The notes: generated from the sequence alone by a model not told the origin. DNA of 64,000 nt from Mesorhizobium loti (GCF_001510895.1 NZ_LPWA01000117.1:1-64000), one strand, 5' to 3'. Shown: positions 18,552-28,084, counted from the first letter of the stretch. A program made the numbers and translations.

Positions 18552-18664
18552 CTTAGCTTATCCCTAAACGCTGGAGTGGATCGTAAAGCGGGTGCAAATC
18601 TCCCGCCATCAAGGCTGACAAGACCAAACTCCGAACGTCGAGGAGGCTTAGGCAAACCCTAAGC
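18552..18664. promoter_or_regulatory. Two similar dyads in a divergent promoter region
   Basis: The 308-nt gap between the FMO (minus) and amidohydrolase (plus) genes contains two related 19-bp elements, GCTTAGCTTATCCCTAAAC (18552-18570) and GCTTAGGCAAACCCTAAGC (18646-18664). The second is a perfect 7-bp inverted repeat with a 5-nt spacer. They are 94 bp apart and have the form of LysR-type operators. Candidate regulator: the LysR at 13544-14479. Confidence 0.5.
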
Positions 18665-18756
18665 ACGGGTACCAGAAAAAGTTATTCTTCAGCCGCGGAT
18701 TTGGTGGTTCCCTGCATCCATCACCCCGCATGAGAGCGACGATCGCTGAGATTGGA

Positions 18757-20388
18757 ATGGCGCAGGAGACCCTTTACGCGAACGGCTCGCTATACACGGT
18801 CGACGCATCGAACCCCTATGCCGAGGCAATGCTGGTTCGCGACGACCGCATCGCAGCTGTCGGCTCTTGGTCCTTCGTCAGGTCGCATGCCGCTGCAGAT
18901 GCCGAAATTGTCAATCTTGAATGCCGGTTCGCAATGCCGGCCTTTATCGACTCTCACGTCCATTTTGCCTGGGGCAGCAAATATCTCGATGAGGTACCGT
19001 TACGCGAAGCAAAGACCTTTGGCGATGTCCTGGCTCGCTTGAAGGCCTATTCACAGGCACGTCCCGACCGCGCATGGATCGTGGGCAGCGAATTCAGTTA
19101 CGGCTACCCTGATCTCCCCGAAGGCGGTTTCCACAAATCGCTTCTCGATCAAGTTGTTGCCGATCGCCCCGTTTTCTTCCGCTCCGGCATGGCGCACGCG
19201 GCCTGGCTGAACAGCAGGGCCTTGGAACTTGCCGGCATCACGCGGAACACACCCGACCCTGAAGGTGGCGAAATCGTACGAGATGAAAGCGGTGAGCCGA
19301 CCGGATGGTTGAAGGAGAGAGCGTGGTCCCAGCTTGAAACCCTGGTCCCCCAAACTTCGATAGCGGATATGCGATCGGCGCTGCTCCGTGCCATCAAGGA
19401 AGCAAACCGTTTGGGACTGTCGCGGGTTCAAAGCGCAGGGATGGATGACGAAGCAGTCCCCTTGCTGGCTGAAATACTCGCGAACGATGAACTGAGCCTG
19501 CGGTTCACGCTGTCGAGCATTGCAAATCCGGACTCGAACCTCGACGAGGTGATCGCGCGCGTATCGGGATGGAGAAATGAGCTTGATCCCGCCTTCCTCG
19601 ACGGGCGTGTCATCAAATTCTTCCTTGACGGCGTGCTGGAATCCCATACCGGCTTCATGCCTCAGGGCTATGCCGACAAACCGGGAGAAACCGGAACATG
19701 CCTGTGGGAGGCATCGGCTTACGCCGCCGCCATTAGCCGTGTCCAACAGGAAGGCTTTCAAGTCTGGACACACGCGATCGGCACCGGAGCCATCGAAATG
19801 GCCCTCGACGCATACGCCGCGGACGGAGACCGCTCGAGGCAGCGGCGACCGCGGGTAGAGCATTGCGAAATACCCACCGCGCGCGACATTGAGCGCTTTG
19901 TCCGGATTGGAGCGATAGCCAGCTTCCAGCCGGCCATGATCTATCCACGCGACCAGTGGCTCGGGATGGAGGGACTTTGGGAAGCGCGTGTCGGATCCAA
20001 ATCCTTGTCGCGGGCCTTTCCTGTCCGCTCCATCCTGCAGGCCGGCGGCGCCGTCGCGTTCGGAACCGATTGGCCCATCGTCGATGTCAATCCGCTCGTC
20101 GGCATACGCAACGCGGTGCTGCGCCAAAGCCGGGATCACCAGCCTGAAGCCGGCTGGGTCCCGCAGCAGAGGATCTCCGTCGCGCAGGCGCTTCACGCCT
20201 ATACGCTGGGCGCAGCTTTCGCCGCCCACCGGGAAACCGATGAGGGCAGTTTGGCGACGGGGAAACTCGCCGACTTCATCGTGCTTTCCGATGATCCGCT
20301 GAAGGTCGAGCCGGACAACATCGCAGATATCAAGGTGCTGAAAACGGTGGTCGGTGGAAAACCGGCCTGGGAAGAGACCGCGGCCTAA
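18757..20388 (+). CDS. YtcJ-type metal-dependent amidohydrolase
   Basis: A 543-residue amidohydrolase of the YtcJ/N-substituted formamide deformylase-like group. Metal ligands: DSHVHFAWG (HxH), a mid-chain segment IKFFLDGVLESHTGF where family members carry the bridging residue, HAIGTGA, HCEIP, and TDWPIVDVNP with the catalytic Asp. The C-terminus returns to the beta-sandwich (GKLADFIVLSDDPL). I chose the ATG at 18757 (MAQETLYANGSLYTVD), the normal family start with GAG 6 nt upstream. The substrate is unknown. It lies 21 nt upstream of the GMC oxidoreductase gene and is surely co-transcribed with it. Together with the ABC importer it suggests uptake and breakdown of an amide or amine compound. 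Confidence 0.85.
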   Translation: MAQETLYANGSLYTVDASNPYAEAMLVRDDRIAAVGSWSFVRSHAAADAEIVNLECRFAMPAFIDSHVHFAWGSKYLDEVPLREAKTFGDVLARLKAYSQARPDRAWIVGSEFSYGYPDLPEGGFHKSLLDQVVADRPVFFRSGMAHAAWLNSRALELAGITRNTPDPEGGEIVRDESGEPTGWLKERAWSQLETLVPQTSIADMRSALLRAIKEANRLGLSRVQSAGMDDEAVPLLAEILANDELSLRFTLSSIANPDSNLDEVIARVSGWRNELDPAFLDGRVIKFFLDGVLESHTGFMPQGYADKPGETGTCLWEASAYAAAISRVQQEGFQVWTHAIGTGAIEMALDAYAADGDRSRQRRPRVEHCEIPTARDIERFVRIGAIASFQPAMIYPRDQWLGMEGLWEARVGSKSLSRAFPVRSILQAGGAVAFGTDWPIVDVNPLVGIRNAVLRQSRDHQPEAGWVPQQRISVAQALHAYTLGAAFAAHRETDEGSLATGKLADFIVLSDDPLKVEPDNIADIKVLKTVVGGKPAWEETAA

Positions 20389-20409
20389 AACCGCGTCTGG
20401 GGGGTTGGC

Positions 20410-22029
20410 ATGGAAGCGCCGGAATTTGACTACATCGTCGTCGGCGCGGGTTCGGCGGGTTCCGTGGTGGCCAACCGGCTGAGCGCCGATCCGTCGGTCA
20501 AAGTATGCCTGATAGAGGCTGGCGGCAGCGACAACAGCCTCAGGGTCAAGGTGCCGGCAGGCATCCTGTCGCTCTACGGCAACCCGAACTACGACTATTG
20601 TTTCGTCGGCGTGCCGCAGCCCCATCTCAACAACCGCAGCATTCCGGTCAACCGCGGCAAGGCGCTGGGCGGATCGAGCTCGATCAACTCGATGGTCTAT
20701 ATTCGCGGCGCCGCCGAGGACTATGACGAGTGGGCCGGGCTCGGCTGCGCCGGCTGGGCCTACAGCGACGTGCTGCCCGTGTTCAGGAAGCTGGAGCGCA
20801 ATCTGCTTGCCCAGAACCCGCGCTATCACGGCACCGACGGCGAGTTGCTGGTCGACAACCCGTGCGATCCGAACGAGCTTTCAAGCATGTTCGTCAAGGC
20901 CGGCAAGAATGCGGGCCTGCCCGCCAACACGGACTTCAATGCCGAAAGCCAGTTCGGGGTCGGGATCTACAACGTCACACAAAACCGGGGCCAGCGCTTC
21001 AGCAGCTTCAGCGCCTTCATGCGTCCGGTGCTCGACCGCAAGAACCTGAGGCTGCTCAGCGAATGCGAGGTGATCGACCTTGTCATTGCCGAGGGGCGCG
21101 CGACGGGACTGCGCGTGCGGCATGAGGACCAGCAGAAAATACTCTCGGCCAGCCGTGAGATCGTGCTTTCGGCGGGCGCCGTCAACTCCCCCAAGATCCT
21201 GATGGCGTCGGGCATCGGGCCGGCAGCCGAGCTCCGTCAGATCGGTATCAGGCCGGTTATCGACCTGCCGGGCGTCGGCAAGAACCTGCAAGACCATGTC
21301 GACGGCATGATCACCGTGCGCTCCAGAAGCACCAGGACGCTCGGCCTGTCGCTTGCCAACCTGCCCCGCATCGCCGCCGCGCCCTTCCAGTATTTCGCGC
21401 GCCGCAAGGGCATGCTCACCACCAACTATGTCGAAGCCGGCGGCTTTGCGAAAACCAGGCACGCGAACGGCCTACCCGACATCCAGTTCCACTTCGTGCC
21501 GGGATATCGCAGCCATCGCGGCAGGCTGATCGAATATGGCCACGGCTACGCCGTTCACACCTGCGTGCTTAGACCGAAAAGCGTTGGCGAGATCAAATTG
21601 TCACGCGACGGTGCTCGCCGGGACGTCCTGATCGACCACCGCTTCTTTGCGGATGAAGACGACGCGATGGTGCTGGTCGAAGGCATCAAGATCGCACGCA
21701 AGATCCTTGCGGCATCCGAGTTCGATGAGGTGCGCGGCAAGGAGATGCTTCCGGGCAAGGACGTCCGGACCGACGACGAGATCCTCGCCTATCTGCGCGC
21801 CGAAGCGCTGACCGTCTATCACCCTGTCGGGACCTGCAAGATGGGAACGGACGCGATGGCGGTCGTCGATCCGTCGGTGCTTAAGGTGCGAGGCGTGGAT
21901 GGGCTTCGGGTCGCGGATGCGTCGGTGATGCCGAAGCTGATCGGCGGCAACACGAACGCGCCGAGCATGATGATCGGGCAGAAGGCTTCGGAGATGATCC
22001 TCGGCTCGGCGCGCAGCGGCGAAAGGTAA
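20410..22029 (+). CDS. GMC family FAD oxidoreductase (choline dehydrogenase-like)
   Basis: A 539-residue glucose-methanol-choline oxidoreductase that oxidises an alcohol to an aldehyde. FAD motif YIVVGAGSAGSVVANRLS at the N-terminus; GMC signature 1 in NRGKALGGSSSINSMVYIRG; signature 2 in SAGAVNSPKILMASGIG; active-site His in VYHPVGTCKMG; and the C-terminal GGNTNAPSMMIGQKASEMI. The length is normal. In choline dehydrogenases the first residues after HPVGTC are similar, but no betaine aldehyde dehydrogenase is adjacent, so choline is not implied. It is the last gene of its unit: a strong hairpin follows at 22051. Confidence 0.87.
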   Translation: MEAPEFDYIVVGAGSAGSVVANRLSADPSVKVCLIEAGGSDNSLRVKVPAGILSLYGNPNYDYCFVGVPQPHLNNRSIPVNRGKALGGSSSINSMVYIRGAAEDYDEWAGLGCAGWAYSDVLPVFRKLERNLLAQNPRYHGTDGELLVDNPCDPNELSSMFVKAGKNAGLPANTDFNAESQFGVGIYNVTQNRGQRFSSFSAFMRPVLDRKNLRLLSECEVIDLVIAEGRATGLRVRHEDQQKILSASREIVLSAGAVNSPKILMASGIGPAAELRQIGIRPVIDLPGVGKNLQDHVDGMITVRSRSTRTLGLSLANLPRIAAAPFQYFARRKGMLTTNYVEAGGFAKTRHANGLPDIQFHFVPGYRSHRGRLIEYGHGYAVHTCVLRPKSVGEIKLSRDGARRDVLIDHRFFADEDDAMVLVEGIKIARKILAASEFDEVRGKEMLPGKDVRTDDEILAYLRAEALTVYHPVGTCKMGTDAMAVVDPSVLKVRGVDGLRVADASVMPKLIGGNTNAPSMMIGQKASEMILGSARSGER

Positions 22030-22050
22030 AGACCGCCTCGCCTTGCGACA

Positions 22051-22083
22051 TTGGGGCAGCTCAGCGCTGCTGAGCTGCCCCAA
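22051..22083. terminator. Bidirectional hairpin terminator between convergent genes
   Basis: A perfect 15-bp stem with a 3-nt loop: TTGGGGCAGCTCAGC at 22051-22065 pairs with 22069-22083. It lies between the GMC gene (plus, ends 22029) and the ABC ATPase gene (minus, ends 22102). No long T tract follows on either strand, so termination efficiency is uncertain, but position and stem strength fit. Confidence 0.65.
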
Positions 22084-22101
22084 CTATTTCCCGGAATGCT
22101 C

Positions 22102-22938
22102 TCAGTGATCCTCGTCGATCTCGTCGTGCAACAGGCCGAGGATGCGACGCTTGAGCGCGATGAAGTCAGGTTCGAGGATCACGTCCATCGAGCGCGGCCG
22201 GGGGATGTCGACCTTGATCTCGGCCTTGATCTTGCCGGGCCGGGCCGTCATCACCAGAACGCGATCGCCCAGGACCAGCGCCTCGTCGATATCGTGAGTA
22301 ACGAAGAGCACCGTCTTCTGCTGCCGCTCCCATACGCGCAAGAGCAGCTTCTGCATGGTGCCGCGCGTCTGGCTGTCGAGAGCGCCGAAAGGCTCGTCCA
22401 TCAACAGGACGGCTGGGTCGTTGGCAAGGGCGCGCGCGATCGCCACGCGCTGCTTCATGCCGCCCGAGAGCTGGGCGGGGTAATGGTCTGCAAAGGGCGC
22501 AAGGCCGACCTCGTTGAGATACTGGTCGACGATCTGCTTGCGCTGCTCCGCCGGCAGCCCCTTGCGCTTCGGTCCATATTCGATGTTGGCGCGCACCGTG
22601 AGCCAGGGAAACAAGGTGTAGCTCTGGAACACCATGCCTCTGTCGGGGCCGGGTTCGATCACTTCCTTGCCGTCGACCTTGATGCTGCCCGAGGTCGCGT
22701 CATTGAGGCCGGCGGCGAGATAGAGCAGGCTGGATTTGCCGCATCCCGAAGGGCCGACGATGACGCAGAATTCGTTCTTGGCCACCTTCAGCGACACGTC
22801 GTCCAGCGCCAGCACACCGTTGACGTCGCCGTAACGCAATGTCACGTCCTCGATCGCCATCGTGGTGCCGGCCGAATGCGGATCGCCGGTCACCGAGGCC
22901 GTACCCGCCAGATTCTTCGCCTTGATGGTTTCGGTCAT
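22102..22938 (-). CDS. NitT/TauT-type ABC transporter ATP-binding protein
   Basis: A 278-residue ABC ATPase: Walker A GPSGCGKSS, Q-loop VFQSYTLFPWLTV, signature LSGGMKQRVAIARAL, Walker B LLMDEPFGALD, switch His in VLFVTHDIDEAL. The motif spacing and the tail are those of the SsuB/TauB/NrtD group. I chose the ATG at 22938, which has AAGGG 6 nt upstream; an ATG at 22995 would overlap the permease by 13 nt and is possible. It energises import of the ligand bound by the 23873-24856 protein. The gene order is binding protein, permease, ATPase on the minus strand. Confidence 0.9.
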   Translation of the reverse strand: MTETIKAKNLAGTASVTGDPHSAGTTMAIEDVTLRYGDVNGVLALDDVSLKVAKNEFCVIVGPSGCGKSSLLYLAAGLNDATSGSIKVDGKEVIEPGPDRGMVFQSYTLFPWLTVRANIEYGPKRKGLPAEQRKQIVDQYLNEVGLAPFADHYPAQLSGGMKQRVAIARALANDPAVLLMDEPFGALDSQTRGTMQKLLLRVWERQQKTVLFVTHDIDEALVLGDRVLVMTARPGKIKAEIKVDIPRPRSMDVILEPDFIALKRRILGLLHDEIDEDH

Positions 22939-22982
22939 TGCTACCCTTGATCCGGCTGCGGTTGCTGAGCTTGCGTTCAAAA

Positions 22983-23786
22983 TCAAGGTGCCCATGGCGC
23001 GACCCTCGCCCGGAGAATGCGGAATGCCGTGTCGGTGATGAGGCCCAGAAGCCCGATCGCGGCGATGGCCATGAAGATCACGTCGACCTGGAAGCCACGC
23101 ATCGCCTTGAGGCTGATGTAGCCAAGGCCGCTTGAGGCGGCGACGAGCTCGGCCACGACAAGATATGTCCAGGCCCAGCCCATGGTGACGCGCAGCGTGT
23201 CGAGGATCGCGGGAAGCGCTGCCGGGAAAATGACGTGCCACACGGCTTCGCTGCGCTTGGTACCCAAAGTGTAGGAGGCATTGACCAGGTCCCTGGATAC
23301 GCCGCGCGCGCAATCGGAGATCATCACGAGCTGCTGGAAGAAGGTGCCGAAGAAGATGACCGCGATGCGCTGCTCGATGCCGATGCCGATCCAGAGGATG
23401 AACAGAGGTACGAAGGAGGTCACAGGCAGATAGCGGATGAAGTTGACCAGCGGCTCCAGCGGCGCCTGCACCGCCCGGTAGGTGCCCATCCACAGGCCCA
23501 GCGGCACCGCGATCAGCGAGGATACGATGAACCCGAGAAGCACCACCTTGGCGCTGGTCAAAGTGTGGTAGAAAAGGCTGCCGTCCAAAGACATGCGATA
23601 GGTCGTCTCGAGCACGGTCCCGGGCGTCGGCAGGAACATGTTCGGCACGACGCGGCCATAGGAGAGCAAGGCCCAGCCGCCGATCACGATCACCCACATC
23701 GCCAGCGCGAGCGTCGTTGCCGTGCCGGCGGGAATGTTGGCGAATGGGGTCGTCAGGCGTGTCCACGCCGTCCGCCTTTGTGCCAT
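22983..23786 (-). CDS. NitT/TauT-type ABC transporter permease
   Basis: A 267-residue inner-membrane protein with about six hydrophobic segments and the BPD_transp_1 fold. The EAA-type loop reads YTLGTKRSEAVWHVIFPAALPAILDTLR, the coupling helix that docks on the ATPase. The N-terminal WVIVIGGWALLSY segment and PTPGTVLETTY are typical of SsuC/TauC relatives. The start follows GGAGGCCATCCT with good spacing. It lies between the binding protein and ATPase genes and would form the channel for an amine, sulfonate or similar small organic solute. Confidence 0.88.
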   Translation of the reverse strand: MAQRRTAWTRLTTPFANIPAGTATTLALAMWVIVIGGWALLSYGRVVPNMFLPTPGTVLETTYRMSLDGSLFYHTLTSAKVVLLGFIVSSLIAVPLGLWMGTYRAVQAPLEPLVNFIRYLPVTSFVPLFILWIGIGIEQRIAVIFFGTFFQQLVMISDCARGVSRDLVNASYTLGTKRSEAVWHVIFPAALPAILDTLRVTMGWAWTYLVVAELVAASSGLGYISLKAMRGFQVDVIFMAIAAIGLLGLITDTAFRILRARVAPWAP

Positions 23787-23872
23787 AGGATGGCCTCCGT
23801 TGATTTTAAGCGCGAAACCCGGCTTTCGAGAAACGCGGTCGGCCCGGACGGGCCGACCCCGAAATCAAAGGC

Positions 23873-24856
23873 TCACTCGTCCTTGATGAAATCGGTGTCG
23901 AGAATAGTTTTCGCGTCGATCGTCATCTTGAGCTTGCCGGCCTTGCCCCAGATGTCCTGCGCGAAGTTCACCAGGTCGGACGCCTCGCTCTTTCCCGGGG
24001 CGCCGAAGAATTCCAGGTTGCGGGCGCGATCGTAGTAACGCACGCCCTTGGCGCCGGCGGCGAAATCCTCGGGCTTTTCGAGATAGCCGCCAATGCCCTT
24101 GGCCATGATCTCGTAGGCCTTTTCCGGGTTGGCCTTGATGTATTCGACCGCCTTGTAATAGCCCTTGACGAGGGCCTTCACGTCCTCGGGATGCTTCTCG
24201 ATAAGGTCGCATTTGAGGGCGATCACATCGACAATCAGGCCAGGGGTGGTCGTGGAATCGATCAGCACCTTGCCCTTGCCGCCCTTGCGGACTTCGGTGA
24301 GGTGCGGCTCCCAGGTCACGGCGGCGGGAACCTGGCCGGCGATGAAGGCAGTCGCGGCGTCATCGGCGGTCATGTTGGTGATGGTGACGTCGTCCTCGGT
24401 CATGCCTTCCTTTTTCAGAAGCACGTTGAACCAGAATTCGGAAATCGAGCCCTCGTTCAAGGCCACCTGCTGGCCCTTCAAATCCTTGAGCGACTTGACG
24501 TCGGCCTGCGTGACGACACCATCGCCGCCGTGGCTGTCGTCGATCGCCAGGACATATTTGAAGCAGAGCTCATCGGAGCGGTATTTCATCAGCTCGTCGA
24601 CGGTGGAGGCCGCACCATCGAGGTCGCCACCGGCGACCGCCGCCATGTAAAGCGCCGATTCTTCGATGATCTTCAGGTCGACATCGACGCCGGCCTCCTT
24701 GAAGTAGCCGAGGTCGCGGGCGAGAAACAGCGGCCCGTAACCGACCCAGGTGGTCATGCCGAGACGAATGGCACCTGCGTTGGCGGGAGCGGCAAGCCCC
24801 AAGCCCAACAGGCCTGCGCTGACCGCGGTCAGCAGGCAATTTCGGAATGTCTTCAT
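23873..24856 (-). CDS. NitT/TauT-type ABC transporter substrate-binding protein
   Basis: A 327-residue periplasmic binding protein with a Sec signal peptide ending APANA-G. The mature protein starts IRLGMTTWVGYGPLFLARDLGYFKEAGVDVDL, the classic NMT1/SsuA-like fold, with DLKGQQVALNEGS hinge strands and WEPHLTEVRKGGKGKVLIDST in the second lobe. The W and E residues in TTWVGYGP and AVTWEPH probably line the pocket. Ligands in this family range from nitrate and taurine to hydroxymethylpyrimidine. The nearby amidohydrolase and GMC oxidoreductase suggest an organic amide, amine or alcohol, but they are on the opposite strand and the link is weak. Confidence 0.88.
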   Translation of the reverse strand: MKTFRNCLLTAVSAGLLGLGLAAPANAGAIRLGMTTWVGYGPLFLARDLGYFKEAGVDVDLKIIEESALYMAAVAGGDLDGAASTVDELMKYRSDELCFKYVLAIDDSHGGDGVVTQADVKSLKDLKGQQVALNEGSISEFWFNVLLKKEGMTEDDVTITNMTADDAATAFIAGQVPAAVTWEPHLTEVRKGGKGKVLIDSTTTPGLIVDVIALKCDLIEKHPEDVKALVKGYYKAVEYIKANPEKAYEIMAKGIGGYLEKPEDFAAGAKGVRYYDRARNLEFFGAPGKSEASDLVNFAQDIWGKAGKLKMTIDAKTILDTDFIKDE

Positions 24857-25234
24857 TGTCGTGTTCCCCTATGGCTGTTGCCGGCATCGGCCCCATTCAA
24901 CGGGCTTATGCCGGGCTATCGTTTCGGCAGCCGCTCTGTTGTACGCGTAGCCTCCCAGGCAGGCCCTTCTGTTCTAAGGTCCGCAAAAGAGCATCCGGGC
25001 CGGATCGCAAAAAGAAGTCTTTTTCTGTCCTTTGCTTCGCCGAAACCGAAGCAGAGGGCCCAAGCGAGGCGGGCAGGTTTGACTATCGAGGAACTTTTCC
25101 GGATGCGAGAGGTTGACCCTCGGCTTGGCGATGCGCGGCGGCGCCGCGCAGGTTCCCATGCGAGCAGTTCCAGGAAAAGCGCTCAGCGGCTTTCCATCCG
25201 GAATTGCGGAAGAACAATACTTCGATGGAAAGGC
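24857..25234. other. Intergenic region with partial repeat copy C
   Basis: This 378-nt gap separates the divergent binding-protein and EmrA-like genes. It holds a partial copy of the dispersed repeat (25167-25209; GTTCCAGGAAAAG ... CCGGAATTGCGG), also seen at 9887 and 44940. A GC-rich stretch near 25130-25150 has short self-complementary runs. I see no convincing gene in it. Confidence 0.5.
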
Positions 25235-26419
25235 ATGCCGGTGGATACGAATTCTCCAGTTGCCGAACCCGTGGACGAGAGGCAGCGGCCGACGCGCCGC
25301 TCCGACACCCGAAAGACAGCAGAGGCCGATGCCTCGGCGGGCAAGGCCGACGCATCCAGCGGAGATGCTCCCCAGGACAAGCGACGCGGAAGCCTTTTCG
25401 GGTCCATCAAACGGCATCCTGTCGCAGCAGGAACCGTCCTGCTTTTTGTCCTGCTGGTCGCGGCGGGCGCGGTGCTCTGGTGGCTGAACGCGCGCAATTA
25501 CGAATGGACGGACGATGCCTTCATCGACGCGCGCACGGTGACCATCGGCGCCGAAATTGCGGGCCGCATCACGGAGGTAGCCGTCACCGACAACCAGCCC
25601 GTCGAGGCGGGCGCGGTCCTGCTTCGCATTGACGACAGCGACTACCAGGCTTCGCTCAAGCAGGCGCAGGCCAGCGTGGCGGCAGCGCAGGCCGAGATCA
25701 CCAATGTCGAGGCCCAGACCCAGGCGCAGAACGCCAAGATCGATGCCGCGCAAAAGCAGGTCGCCCAGGCACAGGCGGCGCTGGAATTCGCCAAGTCGGA
25801 GGATCAGCGCAACCGCGAGCTGCTGGCCCGAGGCACCGCCACCCAGCGGCAGGCGCAGCAGGCCGCGTCAACGCTCCGCCAGGACCAGGCCGCCCTCGAT
25901 ACGGCCACGGCGAATGCAGGGGCCGCGACAAGCCAGCTCGCCGTGCTGCAGGCACAGGGCAAAAGCGCCGAAGCCAAACTGCAGCAAGCGCGCGCCAGCG
26001 AGGACCAGGCCAGGACCACGCTTACACGCACCACCATCACGGCTCCGGTCGCCGGCCGGGCGACCAATATCACCGTTGCAAAAGGCACCTATGCGCAACC
26101 CGGGCAGGTGCTGATGATGTTCGTGCCGAAGGATGTCTGGGTGAAGGCGAATTTCAAGGAGACTCAGCTCGACCTGATGCGGCCCGGCCAGCCGGTCGAC
26201 ATCGCCATCGATGCCTATCCGGAAAAGACCTTCCATGGCCGCGTCGACAGCGTGCAGGCCGGCAGCGGCACCGCCTTCAGCCTCCTGCCGGCCGAGAACG
26301 CGACAGGCAATTTCGTCAAGGTCGTCCAGCGCGTGCCGGTCAAGATCGTCTTCGGCAAGCCGCCGGATGCCTATCTCGGTCCGGGCATGTCGGTGGTGCC
26401 GACGGTCACGGTTCGATGA
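25235..26419 (+). CDS. EmrA/HlyD-type membrane fusion protein
   Basis: A 394-residue periplasmic adaptor. A charged cytosolic tail (about 1-55) is followed by one membrane anchor (VAAGTVLLFVLLVAAGAVLWWL), a lipoyl/biotinyl-like domain (WTDDAFIDARTVTIGAEIAGRITEVAVTDNQ) and a long coiled coil (about 125-235, Ala/Gln-rich heptads such as QAQASVAAAQAEITNVEAQ). It ends with a beta-barrel domain (ITAPVAGRATNITVAKGTY, VPVKIVF). The ATG at 25235 has GGAAAGG upstream. It overlaps the downstream MFS gene by 4 nt. Together they should form a tripartite multidrug exporter with a TolC-like outer protein encoded elsewhere. Confidence 0.9.
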   Translation: MPVDTNSPVAEPVDERQRPTRRSDTRKTAEADASAGKADASSGDAPQDKRRGSLFGSIKRHPVAAGTVLLFVLLVAAGAVLWWLNARNYEWTDDAFIDARTVTIGAEIAGRITEVAVTDNQPVEAGAVLLRIDDSDYQASLKQAQASVAAAQAEITNVEAQTQAQNAKIDAAQKQVAQAQAALEFAKSEDQRNRELLARGTATQRQAQQAASTLRQDQAALDTATANAGAATSQLAVLQAQGKSAEAKLQQARASEDQARTTLTRTTITAPVAGRATNITVAKGTYAQPGQVLMMFVPKDVWVKANFKETQLDLMRPGQPVDIAIDAYPEKTFHGRVDSVQAGSGTAFSLLPAENATGNFVKVVQRVPVKIVFGKPPDAYLGPGMSVVPTVTVR

Positions 26420-28014
26420 CTGACGCGGCACTAGCCCATGGCGGCGAAAGCCGCTCCGCCGCCGGCGGGCGCAACCCCTGGCTCATAGCCGTCGTCGTCT
26501 CCATCGCGACCTTCATGATGGTGCTCGACACCTCGATCGCCAATGTCGCGTTGCGCAACATTGCTGGCAGCCTTGCCGCCGGGATAGACGAGAGCACTTG
26601 GGTCATCACGACCTATCTCGTCGCCAACTCGGTCATCATTCCAATCAGCGGCTGGCTCGCCGACGTCATCGGCCGCAAGCGCTACTATATGCTCTGCGTC
26701 GCCACCTTCACCGGCGCGTCGCTGCTTTGCGGCCTGGCGCCCAATCTCCAAATGCTGATCCTGTTCCGCATCCTCCAGGGGCTTGGCGGCGGCGGCATGG
26801 CGCCGAGCGAGCAATCGATCCTCGCCGATACCTTCCCGCCCGAAAAGCGCTCGCAGGCCTTCGCGCTCTACGGCATCGCGGTCATCGTCGCGCCGACGGT
26901 CGGACCGACGATCGGGGGATGGCTGACGGACAATTTTTCCTGGCATTGGATCTTCTTCATCAACGTGCCCTTCGGCATTCTTTCGCTGGCGCTCGTGCAA
27001 TGGCTGGTGGTCGAGCCGGACGTGCTGGAACGCGAGCGCCGGGAGAGGCTGAAAGGCGGCCTCAAGGTGGATTGGATCGGCTTCATCCTGGTGGTACTGG
27101 CGCTCGGATGCCTGGAAGTCTTCCTCGACGAGGGCCAGCGCAACGACTGGTTTTCCTCGAGCTTCATCACCAGCTTCGCGGTGATCTCCGCCGTCTCGCT
27201 CCTGATCCTCATCCCCTGGGAGCTGACGCGCCGTGATCCGATCGTCGACATGCGGCTGCTGTTCATGCGCCAGTTCGGCACGTCATTCCTGGTGATGATG
27301 GCGGTGGGCGCCGTGCTCTACAGCACCACGCAGCTCATGCCGCAGTTGCAGCAGACGGCGTTCGACTATACCGCGACATTGTCGGGGCTCTCGATGATGC
27401 CGGGTGGCATCGCCATGCTGATGCTGATGCCGATTTCGGGCTTTGCCTCAGGTTTCGTGCAGCCGAAATACCTGATCATGATGGGCATGTCGGTGGTGGC
27501 GATAGCGCTCTGGCATCTGACCTCCCTGGCGCCGGATGCGAGCTTCAGCTTCTTTGCCTTTGCCCGCGTCTTCATGATGGCCGGCCTGCCCTTCCTGTTC
27601 ATTCCGATCTCGACGGCCGCCTATCTCGGCCTGCCGCCGAGGAAGACCAACCAGGCTTCCGCGCTGATCAACGTCGCCCGCAACATCGGCGGCAGCATCG
27701 GCGTCTCGCTGACCAACACGGTGATCGTGCAGAACGCGCAGCTGCATCAATCGAACCTCATCGCAAACACTGCACAATCATCGTCCACGTATCAGCAGAC
27801 GCTGCGGCAGGTCAGCGAATTTTTCACCGCCCAAGGCTCAACCGCCGTGCAAGCGAAGGCGCAAGCGGTCGGTTGGGTCGGCCAGCTCATCGGGCGCCAG
27901 GCGACGCTCCTCGCCTATGTCGACGTCTTCCGCTACACGGCGATCGCCACCGCGGTGCTCGTACCTCTGGCGCTTCTGTTGCGGTCGCCCAAGGCGTCCC
28001 AGCCGCCGAAATAG
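26416..28014 (+). CDS. EmrB/QacA-type MFS drug exporter (DHA2)
   Basis: A 532-residue inner-membrane drug/proton antiporter with about 14 hydrophobic segments. Motif D1-like VLDTSIANVALRNIAG is in helix 1, motif A GWLADVIGRKRYYM in loop 2-3, motif B RILQGLGGGGMAPSEQSIL in helix 4, and motif C GIAVIVAPTVGPTIGGWL in helix 5. The ATGA overlap with the EmrA-like gene implies translational coupling. The C-terminal segment carries a periplasmic Gln/Ser-rich loop. No regulator gene is adjacent; downstream sequence is a broken catabolic block. Confidence 0.92.
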   Translation: MTDAALAHGGESRSAAGGRNPWLIAVVVSIATFMMVLDTSIANVALRNIAGSLAAGIDESTWVITTYLVANSVIIPISGWLADVIGRKRYYMLCVATFTGASLLCGLAPNLQMLILFRILQGLGGGGMAPSEQSILADTFPPEKRSQAFALYGIAVIVAPTVGPTIGGWLTDNFSWHWIFFINVPFGILSLALVQWLVVEPDVLERERRERLKGGLKVDWIGFILVVLALGCLEVFLDEGQRNDWFSSSFITSFAVISAVSLLILIPWELTRRDPIVDMRLLFMRQFGTSFLVMMAVGAVLYSTTQLMPQLQQTAFDYTATLSGLSMMPGGIAMLMLMPISGFASGFVQPKYLIMMGMSVVAIALWHLTSLAPDASFSFFAFARVFMMAGLPFLFIPISTAAYLGLPPRKTNQASALINVARNIGGSIGVSLTNTVIVQNAQLHQSNLIANTAQSSSTYQQTLRQVSEFFTAQGSTAVQAKAQAVGWVGQLIGRQATLLAYVDVFRYTAIATAVLVPLALLLRSPKASQPPK

Positions 28015-28084
28015 CATGTCGATGGGGCGGCTCACCGGTTCTGGTGAAGGATCGTTTCGGCGTAGCAACCGAATTTGATCCGAC

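Noticed and set aside
19051..20829. Long minus-strand frame of about 590 codons opposite the amidohydrolase and GMC genes
   Set aside because: It has no family motif and lies opposite two well-supported genes. GC-rich codon use commonly gives such antisense frames.
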